Positions 1 to 7,700 of a stretch of 64,000 nt of DNA are shown in pieces. Under the pieces are notes generated by a model that was not told the origin of the DNA, searched no databases, and saw only the letters and a list, made by a program, of their open reading frames with translations. The DNA lies in contig BNBP01000037.1 in NCBI GenBank assembly GCA_014656015.1, positions 1 to 64,000 of the forward strand. Reading direction: 5' to 3'. The position numbers were made by a program, and so were the translations under genes. Origin of the DNA: Streptomyces griseoaurantiacus. Its GTDB lineage: Bacteria > Actinomycetota > Actinomycetes > Streptomycetales > Streptomycetaceae. Each line of letters begins with the position of its first letter. The stretch's first letter is position 1.

Positions 1-2
1 GG

Positions 3-3000
3 GGCGCGCACGGCGCGCGTCCGGGAGCCGCCGCGCCCGGGTCCCCTGCCCCGGGCGTCTCCCGCGCCGCCGCCACGGAGCACCGCGCGCGCCGGGTCGC
101 CGCCGCCCTCGCCGAACACCCCGACGTGGCCTTCGCCTACTGGGACGGCGGACTGTCCCGGCTGGTCGTCGCCGCCACCGAGGACACCGCCCTCGACCGC
201 GTCCTCGACCACGCCTCCACGCTCGCCGCCCGGCACGGGCTCGGGGAGAGCGCGGGGGACGAGGAGGACGAGGAGGTGGAGGAGTTCGCCCATCCCGGCG
301 ACCCCGCCGGCATCCGCTTCGCCGCCGCGGCCCTCGCCGCCGACGCGGCCGGCATCGCCCTCGCCTTCGCCGGCTCGGCCCTGCGGCTGCCGGTCTCGCC
401 GCGCGCGGTCACCGCCGTCACGACGATGCTGCGCGAGAACCCCCGCTTCCGCGGGCTGCTGCGCGCCCGGATCGGCCGCGCGCGCATGGACCTGGTCCTC
501 GCCGTCGCCAACGCCGTCGTGCACGGCGCCGGACGCACCCCGACCGCCCTGGTGCTCGACGGGGCCCTGCGCGCCTGCCAGGTGGGCGAGACGGTGGCGC
601 GTGCCGCCGCCTTCGACGCCGTGCACGACGAGGTGTGCCGGCCCGAACGGACCGGAGTGCCCGCGGGCCGCCACCCCCGCCCGCCGCTGCGCAGCTCCCC
701 GGCGCAGGAGTACGCCGCGACGGCCGCCACCGGCAGCGTGGTGGGCGCCCTCGCGACCCTGCTGGTCAAGCACGACCTCGGCGAGGCGGCCGAGGCGGTG
801 CTCGCCGGGTCCCCGAAGGCCGCCCGCTACGGGCCCGCCGCCTTCCACGCCGTCCTCGCCGCCGCCCTCTCCCGCGCCGGCGTCCTCGTCCGCGACACCG
901 AGCGGCTCGCGCAACTGGAGACCGCCGACACGCTCGTCCTGCACCACAGCGCGCTGCTCGCGTCCTCCGGGGGCGCCGACCCCTGGGCGGAGGAGATCCT
1001 GGAGGCGGCCCGCCGGGCCGGGTTGCGCGTGGTGCTCGTCGACCATCCGGCGCTCGCCGACTTCACCGGCCTCGCCGACCATGTCGCGCACCGGGAGCGC
1101 CCGCTGGCGGAGGTGGTCGCCCGGCAGCGGGAACGCCACGGCGGCACGGTGGTCACGGTGGCCCGGGTGACGGCCGCGGCGGCACGGCACGCGGTGTCCG
1201 GCGGCACACCCGGCACACCCGCAGCCGGGGCCGGTACCGACGTGCTCGAAGGGCTCCTCGCCGGGGACGTGGCCCTCGCCCTCACCGACACCGAGGACGC
1301 CGCCCTCGTCTGGGGCGCCGACGTGCTCGCCCGGCAGGGCCCGGCCGACGTGTGGCGGCTGCTCACCGCCGTGCCCGCCGCCCGCGCGGTGGGGCGCAGG
1401 TCGCAGACGCTGGCACGGTCCGGGGCCGCGCTGTCCGGACTGCTCGTCGCCGTCGGCGAGTCCCGGCGCGGACGCCCCTCGCCCTGGCCCGGACTGCGGC
1501 ACGCCCCCGTCGACGCGAGTGCGGCGGTGGCCCTCTACAGCGGGGTGCGCGCGGCGCTCGGCGTCGCGGTGACGCGCGCCCCGCGCCCCCGGCCCCGGGT
1601 GGCCTGGCACGCGCTCGAACCCGGGGACGTGCGGCGCCGGCTGCACAGGGAGCCCGAGGTCCGGCCGGGCCCCGTCGAGCGGGCGGTGCTCCGCTCGCGG
1701 GCGCTGGCCGACCGCGCGGGGAAGGTCACCGCGCTGGCCCCGGCCCGCTGGTCCTGGCAGCTCGGCCGGGCCGTACGGGGCGAACTCGACGACCCGCTCA
1801 CCCCCGTCCTCGCGGTCGGCTCGGCCGCCTCCGCGATCCTCGGCTCCGCCGTCGACGCCCTCCTCGTCCTCGGCGCCCTGGACCTGAACGCGCTGGTGGG
1901 CGGCGTCCAGCGGCTGCGCGCCGAGCGGGCGCTGTCCGGGCTGCTCGACGAGCAGAAGCGCAAGGCCCGGGTGAGCGACGAGGACGACCCCGCGAACGAG
2001 CCCCACACCGTGGACGCCGCGCGGCTGCACCCCGGCGACGTCATCGCGCTCAAGGCCGACGACGTCGTGCCCGCCGACGCCCGGTTGCTGTGGGAGGACG
2101 GCCTCGAGGTCGACGAGTCCGCGCTGACGGGGGAGTCGCTGCCGGTCGACAAGCAGACCGCGCCCACCCCGAGCGCGGCCGTCGCCGACCGGAGCTGCAT
2201 GGTGTTCGAGGGCACCACCGTGGTCGCCGGACAGGCCCGCGCGGTCGTCGTCGACACCGGCGACCACACCGAGTCCGCGCGCGCCGTCCACCTCGCCGCC
2301 CGCACGCCCCCCGCCGCCGGAGTCCAGGCCAGGCTGCAGGAACTGACCCGCAAGGCGCTGCCCCTCACCATGGCGGGCGGCGCCGCGGTGACCGGTCTCG
2401 CGCTGCTGCGGGGCACCCCGCTGCGCCGGGCGGTCGGCGGCGGGGTCGCCGTCGCCGTGGCCGCCGTGCCCGAAGGGCTGCCGCTGGTGGCGACGGTGGC
2501 GCAGCTCGCCGCCGCCCGCCGGCTCAGCCGCCGCGGGGTCCTGGTGCGCGCCCCGCGCACGCTGGAGGCGCTGGGCCGGATGGACACCGTCTGCTTCGAC
2601 AAGACCGGCACGCTCACCGAGAACAGGCTGCGGCTCGTCCGGTTGACCGACGCCGAGGGCACCGTGCACAGGCCCGACGAGGCGGACGGGGCGGAGGGGG
2701 CCGGGGCGGTGACCCTGCGGGCCGCCGCCCGTGCCTGCCCCCGCCCGAACGGGGACGGCGCCCGCGCGGACCACGCCACCGACGAGGCGGTCCTCGACGC
2801 GGCCCGGCCCGACCCGGACTGGCGGCAGGAGGAGTACCTGCCCTTCGAGGCCGCCCGCGGCTACGCCGCCGCCGTCGGCCGGGAGGACGGGGCCGGGGGT
2901 CACCACGGCGGCGGGCGGGTGCTCGTCGTGAAGGGTGCCCCCGAGACCGTCCTGCCCGCCGTCCGGGGCCGCACCGCGCACGCCTCGGAGACGGCGCACC

Positions 3001-4241
3001 GGCTGGCCGAGGACGGGCTGCGCGTGCTCGCGGTGGCCCACCGCCCGCTGGCGGAGGGCGAGTCGGCCGCGGACGCCCTCGAACGGCCGCTGGAGAACCT
3101 GGAGTTCCTCGGCCTGCTCGCGCTCGCGGACACGCCCCGCAAGAGCTCCACCGCCCTCGTGCGGGGGCTGCGCGAGGCGGGGGTGCGGCCCGTGATGCTC
3201 ACCGGCGACCACCCGGGGACCGCCCGCGCTATCGCCGCCGAACTCGGCTGGCCCGAGGACACCGCCGTCGTCACCGGTGAGGAACTGGCCGCCGCCGACC
3301 GCTCCGGACGCGCCCGCATGCTGCGCGACGTCGGCGTCGTCGCCCGGGTCGCGCCCGAGCAGAAGCTCCAGGTCGTCGAGTCGTTGCGGGACGCGGGCCG
3401 GGTGGTGGCGATGGTCGGCGACGGCGCCAACGACGCCGCCGCGATCCGCGCCGCCGACATCGGCGTGGGCATCAGCGCCCGCGGCTCGGCCGCCGCGCGC
3501 AACGCGGCCGACATCGTCCTCACCGACGAGGACATGACCGTCCTCGTGGAGGCGGTCGCCGAGGGGCGGGCCCTGTGGCGCAGCGTCGCGGACGCGATCG
3601 CCATCCTGATCGGCGGCAACGCGGGCGAGGTGAGCTTCGGCATCCTCGGCACGCTGCTGTCCGGCTCGGCCCCGCTGTCCACCCGTCAGATGCTGCTGGT
3701 GAACCTGTTCACGGACCTGTTCCCGGCGATGGCGGTCGCGGTCACCCCGAAGGAGCAGATCCCCGGCGAGGACCCCGGCACGGCCCCGGAGACGGCCGAA
3801 CCGCTGGTCACCGCCCTGCTCGGCGAACCGCTCCTGCGCCAGATCCGGCACCGCGCGGCGACGACCTGTCTGGGCGCGACCGTCGCCTGGCTGGCGGGCC
3901 GCTTCACCCCGGGCACGGCACGCCGCTCCACGACCATGGCGCTGTGCGGCGTCGTGGGCACCCAGCTCGCCCAGACCCTGGCCGACCGCCGCACCAGCCC
4001 CCTGGTCCGCCTCACCGTCTTCGGTTCGGCGGCGGCGCTGGTGGCCCTCATCCAGACCCCGGGGGTCAGCCGGCTCTTCGGCTGCACCCCGCTGGGCCCG
4101 GTGGCCTGGGCGGGAGTCGCCGCCGCCCTCGCCGTGGCGGTCCTGGCGCACCGTCGGCTGCCGGCCCTGGAGCGGGCGGTACTCGCGCTGGCCGAGCGGC
4201 ACGGGATGCCCGGGACCGCGGGGCGCTCCGGGACCGCCTGA
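3..4241 (+). CDS. Cation-translocating P-type ATPase, CtpI-like, 5' end outside window
   Basis: Large membrane P-type ATPase expected to pump a metal cation across the plasma membrane; the substrate is not readable. The frame is open to the left edge, so the true start lies upstream; the first in-frame GTG visible is at 126. Numbered from that GTG: TGES of the actuator domain at 668-671, the phosphorylated Asp in DKTGT at 825, and GDGAND at 1098-1103. A PEGLP motif in the fourth core helix is the P2-type (Ca-like) signature. About 550 residues precede the ATPase core, as in mycobacterial CtpI/CtpH, which run to about 1,500-1,600 residues. It converges on the dus gene. The family is secure; the physiological role is unknown. 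Confidence 0.88.
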   Translation, partial: GAHGARPGAAAPGSPAPGVSRAAATEHRARRVAAALAEHPDVAFAYWDGGLSRLVVAATEDTALDRVLDHASTLAARHGLGESAGDEEDEEVEEFAHPGDPAGIRFAAAALAADAAGIALAFAGSALRLPVSPRAVTAVTTMLRENPRFRGLLRARIGRARMDLVLAVANAVVHGAGRTPTALVLDGALRACQVGETVARAAAFDAVHDEVCRPERTGVPAGRHPRPPLRSSPAQEYAATAATGSVVGALATLLVKHDLGEAAEAVLAGSPKAARYGPAAFHAVLAAALSRAGVLVRDTERLAQLETADTLVLHHSALLASSGGADPWAEEILEAARRAGLRVVLVDHPALADFTGLADHVAHRERPLAEVVARQRERHGGTVVTVARVTAAAARHAVSGGTPGTPAAGAGTDVLEGLLAGDVALALTDTEDAALVWGADVLARQGPADVWRLLTAVPAARAVGRRSQTLARSGAALSGLLVAVGESRRGRPSPWPGLRHAPVDASAAVALYSGVRAALGVAVTRAPRPRPRVAWHALEPGDVRRRLHREPEVRPGPVERAVLRSRALADRAGKVTALAPARWSWQLGRAVRGELDDPLTPVLAVGSAASAILGSAVDALLVLGALDLNALVGGVQRLRAERALSGLLDEQKRKARVSDEDDPANEPHTVDAARLHPGDVIALKADDVVPADARLLWEDGLEVDESALTGESLPVDKQTAPTPSAAVADRSCMVFEGTTVVAGQARAVVVDTGDHTESARAVHLAARTPPAAGVQARLQELTRKALPLTMAGGAAVTGLALLRGTPLRRAVGGGVAVAVAAVPEGLPLVATVAQLAAARRLSRRGVLVRAPRTLEALGRMDTVCFDKTGTLTENRLRLVRLTDAEGTVHRPDEADGAEGAGAVTLRAAARACPRPNGDGARADHATDEAVLDAARPDPDWRQEEYLPFEAARGYAAAVGREDGAGGHHGGGRVLVVKGAPETVLPAVRGRTAHASETAHRLAEDGLRVLAVAHRPLAEGESAADALERPLENLEFLGLLALADTPRKSSTALVRGLREAGVRPVMLTGDHPGTARAIAAELGWPEDTAVVTGEELAAADRSGRARMLRDVGVVARVAPEQKLQVVESLRDAGRVVAMVGDGANDAAAIRAADIGVGISARGSAAARNAADIVLTDEDMTVLVEAVAEGRALWRSVADAIAILIGGNAGEVSFGILGTLLSGSAPLSTRQMLLVNLFTDLFPAMAVAVTPKEQIPGEDPGTAPETAEPLVTALLGEPLLRQIRHRAATTCLGATVAWLAGRFTPGTARRSTTMALCGVVGTQLAQTLADRRTSPLVRLTVFGSAAALVALIQTPGVSRLFGCTPLGPVAWAGVAAALAVAVLAHRRLPALERAVLALAERHGMPGTAGRSGTA

Positions 4242-4299
4242 GGGGACCCCGGGACCTCGGGCACGGGCCGGGGGACCCAGGCGGCCGGCCCCTGAGGTG

Positions 4300-5442
4300 T
4301 CAGCCCCCGGAGGTGTCCAGCTCGGCCTCCTCGCCGACGCCCGCCAGGTCGTAGGGATCCTTCAGCCAGCCGTCCGGCAGGACGACCCGGTTGTTGCCGG
4401 AGGTCCGCCCGCGCGGGCCGTCCGCCCCGGCCGGCCACTCCTGGTCGAGGTCCAGCTCGTCCAGGCCGCCGCGCAGCTCCGCGAGCGAGGACGTGATCGC
4501 CAGGCGCTTGCGCATCTCGGAGCCGACCGCGAAGCCCTTGAGGTACCAGGCCACGTGCTTGCGGAAGTCCACCACTCCGCGCGCCTCGTCCCCGAGCCAT
4601 TCGCCGAGCAGCGTGGCGTGCCGGACCATGACGTCGGCGACCTGGCGCAGCGTCGGGCGCACGAGGTCGTCCGGGCGCCCCTCGAAGGCGGCGACCAGGT
4701 CCGCGAACAGCCACGGACGGCCGAGGCAGCCCCGGCCCACGACGACTCCGTCGCACCCGGTCTCGCGCACCATCCGCAGGGCGTCCTCGGCGGACCATAT
4801 GTCGCCGTTGCCGAGGACGGGGATCTCCGGGACGTGCTCCTTGAGGCGGGCGATCGCGTCCCAGTCCGCCGTGCCGCCGTAGTGCTGGGCGGCGGTGCGG
4901 CCGTGCAGCGCGATCGCGGTGACGCCCTCCTCGACCGCGATCCGCCCGGCGTCGAGGTAGGTGAGGTGGTCCTCGTCGATGCCCTTGCGCATCTTCATCG
5001 TCACCGGGAGGTCCCCGGCGCCGCTCACCGCCTCGCGCAGGATCGACCGCAGCAGGTTCCGCTTGTACGGCAGCGCGGAGCCGCCGCCCTTGCGGGTCAC
5101 CTTCGGCACGGGGCAGCCGAAGTTGAGGTCGATGTGGTCGGCGAGGCCCTCCTCCGCGATCATGCGGACGGCCTTGCCGACGGTCGCCGGGTCGACGCCG
5201 TAGAGCTGTATCGAGCGGGGCTTCTCGCTCGCGTCGAAGCGGATGAGCTGCATGGTCTTGTCGTTGCGCTCGACCAGGGCCCGGGTGGTGATCATCTCGC
5301 TGACGTACAGGCCCTTGCCGGCGCTGAACTCGCGGCACAGCGTACGGAAGGGTGCGTTCGTGATCCCGGCCATGGGAGCGAGGACGACGGGCGGTCCGAC
5401 GGTGTGCGGGCCGATCTGCAGCGGGGTGGTGGGCGTGGACAT
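4300..5442 (-). CDS. dusB: tRNA-dihydrouridine synthase (DusB-like)
   Basis: Flavoenzyme that reduces specific uridines in the tRNA D-loop to dihydrouridine using FMN and NADPH. The 380-residue protein begins MSTPTTPLQIG and shows the Dus core: LAPMAGITNAPFR near residues 21-33, the NFGCP motif with catalytic Cys110, and a downstream RKGGGSALPYK segment. The ATG at 5442 is chosen over one 60 nt further upstream because GGAG sits 5 nt before it and the family core starts right after it. It is divergent from the efflux-pump gene across about 120 bp. Family assignment is firm; the exact Dus subtype and the modified position are not proven. Confidence 0.93.
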   Translation of the reverse strand: MSTPTTPLQIGPHTVGPPVVLAPMAGITNAPFRTLCREFSAGKGLYVSEMITTRALVERNDKTMQLIRFDASEKPRSIQLYGVDPATVGKAVRMIAEEGLADHIDLNFGCPVPKVTRKGGGSALPYKRNLLRSILREAVSGAGDLPVTMKMRKGIDEDHLTYLDAGRIAVEEGVTAIALHGRTAAQHYGGTADWDAIARLKEHVPEIPVLGNGDIWSAEDALRMVRETGCDGVVVGRGCLGRPWLFADLVAAFEGRPDDLVRPTLRQVADVMVRHATLLGEWLGDEARGVVDFRKHVAWYLKGFAVGSEMRKRLAITSSLAELRGGLDELDLDQEWPAGADGPRGRTSGNNRVVLPDGWLKDPYDLAGVGEEAELDTSGG

Positions 5443-5504
5443 TGCTCCATTGTCCCGCACCCCGCGGGGCCCCGGCGCGGGGCCGTCCACAGGAAGATGC
5501 ATAG

Positions 5505-5532
5505 GTCATTAGTTAGGAAAGTCATTAGTTAG
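5505..5532. promoter_or_regulatory. Direct repeat pair, likely operator for the efflux pump
   Basis: GTCATTAGTTAG occurs twice, at 5505-5516 and 5521-5532, on a 16-bp period. The AT-rich pair stands out in a GC-rich spacer, and the second copy overlaps the putative -35 of the MFS gene. This fits a repressor site (MarR or TetR type are typical for such pumps), but no cognate regulator gene is adjacent. Confidence 0.5.
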
Positions 5533-5558
5533 ACTCGCTATTCATACTGTCGTACGAT
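5529..5558 (+). promoter_or_regulatory. Candidate sigma-70-type promoter giving a leaderless MFS transcript
   Basis: TTAGAC at 5529-5534 and TACGAT at 5553-5558 are separated by 18 nt. The ATG of the MFS gene lies 6 nt after the -10 hexamer and no Shine-Dalgarno is visible, so transcription would start at or next to the start codon. Pattern match only. Confidence 0.45.
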
Positions 5559-5564
5559 GCGGCA

Positions 5565-7019
5565 ATGCCCGAGCTCAGTCACCGCCGCCGCATGCTGGTG
5601 CTCGCGATCTGCTGCATGAGCCTGCTGATCGTGGGACTGGACAACACCGTCCTCAACGTCGCCCTGCCCTCGCTGCAGGAGGACCTGGACACCAGCACCT
5701 CGGGGCTGCAGTGGGCGATCGACGCCTACACCCTCGTCCTCGCCTCACTGCTCATGCTGGCCGGCTCCACCGCCGACCGGATCGGCCGCAAACGGGTCTT
5801 CCTCACCGGCCTCGCCGTGTTCACCGCCGGCTCCGCCCTGTGCTCCCTCGCCCCGAACCTCCAGACGCTCGTCGTCTTCCGCATGGTGCAGGCCGTCGGC
5901 GGCTCGATGCTCAACCCGGTCGCGATGTCGATCATCACCAACACCTTCACCGACCCCCGGGAACGCGCCCGCGCCATCGGCGCCTGGGGCGCCGTCATGG
6001 GCGTCTCCATGGCCGCCGGACCCCTCGTCGGCGGGCTGCTCGTGGAGTCGGTGGGCTGGCGGTCTATCTTCTGGCTCAACATCCCGGTCGGTCTCGCCGC
6101 GCTGCTGCTCACCCTGCGGTTCGTGCCCGAGTCGCGGGCACCGAAGCCGCGCCGCCTCGACCCGCTCGGACAACTCATGGTCATCGCCCTCTTCGGCGCG
6201 CTGACCTACGCGATCATCGAGGTGCCGGACGCCGGGTTCCGCGCGGTACTGCCCTACGCCGTCCTCGCAGCGGCCGCCCTCGCCGGACTCCTGCTCTACG
6301 AGCCCCGGCGCGCCGAACCCCTCATCGACCTGCGTTTCTTCCGCTCCGCGCCGTTCAGCGGGGCGACCGTCATCGCGATCAGCGCCTTCGCCTCGCTGGG
6401 CGGCTTCCTCTTCCTGACCACGCTCTACCTGCAGAACGTCCGCGGACTCGACGCCCTGCACGCGGGCCTGTGGATGCTTCCGATGGCCGTCCCGACCTGC
6501 CTGTGCGCACCGCTCTCCGGGCGGCTGGTCGGCAGCCGGGGCCCCCGGCTGCCGCTGATCCTCGCGGGCTGCGCGATGACCGCGTGCTGCGCCCTTTTCG
6601 CCGTCTTCGAGGCGGAGACCTCGAACGTGGCCCTGTTCCTCGGCTACGTGCTGTTCGGCATCGGCTTCGGCTTCGTCAATTCGCCGATCACCAACACCGC
6701 GGTGTCGGGGATGCCGAGGGAGCAGGCCGGGGTGGCGGCGGCGGTCGCCTCCACCAGCCGCCAGCTCGGACAGACCCTCGGCGTCGCGGTGGTCGGAGCG
6801 GTGCTGGCCTCCGGCGTGGGGGCCTCGCCCTACCGCGAGGCCTTCGTGTCGGCGGCCCGGCCGGGCTGGTGGATCCTCCTGGCCTGCGGGGCGCTGGTGC
6901 TGGTGCTGGGCGTGCTGACCACGGGCCGCTGGGCCCGGGGCACCGCCGAGCGCACGGCCCGGCGGCTGGCGGAACCCGGGGCGCGGGACACGGACGCGGG
7001 GGAACGGGTGCGGGCCTGA
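5565..7019 (+). CDS. MFS efflux transporter, DHA2 (14-TM) family
   Basis: Proton-driven multidrug exporter of the EmrB/QacA type in the cytoplasmic membrane. The 484 residues contain about 14 hydrophobic helices, the DHA2 signature LDNTVLNVALPSLQ in helix 1 (about residues 26-39) and a cytoplasmic loop with DRIGRKRVF. The start is supported by the putative leaderless promoter and by the family N-terminus. It stands alone between convergent and divergent neighbours, so its substrate cannot be inferred. The direct repeat over its promoter suggests ligand-relieved repression. The C-terminal tail is arginine-rich and cytoplasmic. Confidence 0.9.
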   Translation: MPELSHRRRMLVLAICCMSLLIVGLDNTVLNVALPSLQEDLDTSTSGLQWAIDAYTLVLASLLMLAGSTADRIGRKRVFLTGLAVFTAGSALCSLAPNLQTLVVFRMVQAVGGSMLNPVAMSIITNTFTDPRERARAIGAWGAVMGVSMAAGPLVGGLLVESVGWRSIFWLNIPVGLAALLLTLRFVPESRAPKPRRLDPLGQLMVIALFGALTYAIIEVPDAGFRAVLPYAVLAAAALAGLLLYEPRRAEPLIDLRFFRSAPFSGATVIAISAFASLGGFLFLTTLYLQNVRGLDALHAGLWMLPMAVPTCLCAPLSGRLVGSRGPRLPLILAGCAMTACCALFAVFEAETSNVALFLGYVLFGIGFGFVNSPITNTAVSGMPREQAGVAAAVASTSRQLGQTLGVAVVGAVLASGVGASPYREAFVSAARPGWWILLACGALVLVLGVLTTGRWARGTAERTARRLAEPGARDTDAGERVRA

Positions 7020-7034
7020 GGGACCGCGGGGTGT

Positions 7035-7062
7035 TGAGGCGCCCCCGCGATGCGGCGCCTCA
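7035..7062. terminator. Hairpin between convergent MFS and kinase genes
   Basis: TGAGGCGCC at 7035-7043 pairs perfectly with GGCGCCTCA at 7054-7062 around a 10-nt loop. It overlaps the stop codon of the kinase gene and may end both transcripts. There is no U-tract, which is common for Streptomyces terminators. Confidence 0.45.
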
Positions 7063-7593
7063 GGGGGCGGGCCGGGGCGGCGGTGCCGCCGCGGCCACGT
7101 ACGCCCACGCCTCGGCGAGGTTCGAGGCCGGGTCCGCGAGCGCATCGAGCACGAGCCGGCGATCGGTCCAGGGCTCGAACGCGGCCCGTGCCTCCTCCAC
7201 CGCCTCCCAGGTCGGCTCCTCGAAGCCCGGGATGTCCCGGGAACGGCCCTCGAGCCGCCGTCGGTGCACCGCCGGGTCCGAGCACACCACCTCGAGGAAC
7301 ACCACCGGCACCCCGTGGCGTCCGGCCAGGGTCCGCCACTGCCGACGGGCCGCCTCGACCGCGTTGACCGCGTCGACGATCACGCTCTGGCCGAGCGCCA
7401 GTACCCCGTCGGCCACCGCCTCGGCGACGAGATAGGCCGCCAGGCCCGTGGGCTGACCGTGTTCCACGCCGGCCCGCCACATCGCCGCCTCGACGGGATC
7501 GACCGACACGACCGGGGCCGGCAGCACCCGGCCGAGCGCCTCGGCGACCGAGCTCTTGCCCGCCGCGGGGAGACCGGCCATGGCGATCAGCAT
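7060..7593 (-). CDS. Small P-loop kinase / AAA family ATPase
   Basis: Cytoplasmic nucleotide-binding protein of 177 residues that starts directly with its P-loop: GLPAAGKSS at residues 7-15 is a Walker A. It is followed by SVDPVEAAMW, a DAVN segment where such kinases keep an acidic base, and a CSDP...RRLEGRSRD segment resembling the lid of adenylylsulfate-kinase, gluconate-kinase and zeta-toxin-like folds. Sequence alone does not identify the substrate. The ATG at 7593 begins the conserved core. It lies just downstream of the sulfatase-fold gene on the same strand (about 107 bp gap) and could be cotranscribed with it. No antitoxin-like partner is visible. Confidence 0.75.
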   Translation of the reverse strand: MLIAMAGLPAAGKSSVAEALGRVLPAPVVSVDPVEAAMWRAGVEHGQPTGLAAYLVAEAVADGVLALGQSVIVDAVNAVEAARRQWRTLAGRHGVPVVFLEVVCSDPAVHRRRLEGRSRDIPGFEEPTWEAVEEARAAFEPWTDRRLVLDALADPASNLAEAWAYVAAAAPPPRPAP

Positions 7594-7700
7594 GCGCGCA
7601 CTGTCCCACACCGGCGGTCCCGCCGACAGCACGTCCGGCGGTCCCGCCGGGGGCCGCTCAGCCCTTCGCCGGGTGCGATCCGGTCGGGACCCGTACGCCC

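Noticed and set aside
635..3280. Long Arg/Pro/Gly-rich frame inside the P-type ATPase gene
   Set aside because: It is an off-frame shadow of the ATPase with inverted codon bias and no domain.
3686..5509. Long minus-strand frame spanning the ATPase end and dus gene
   Set aside because: Shadow of dusB in another frame; low-complexity translation.
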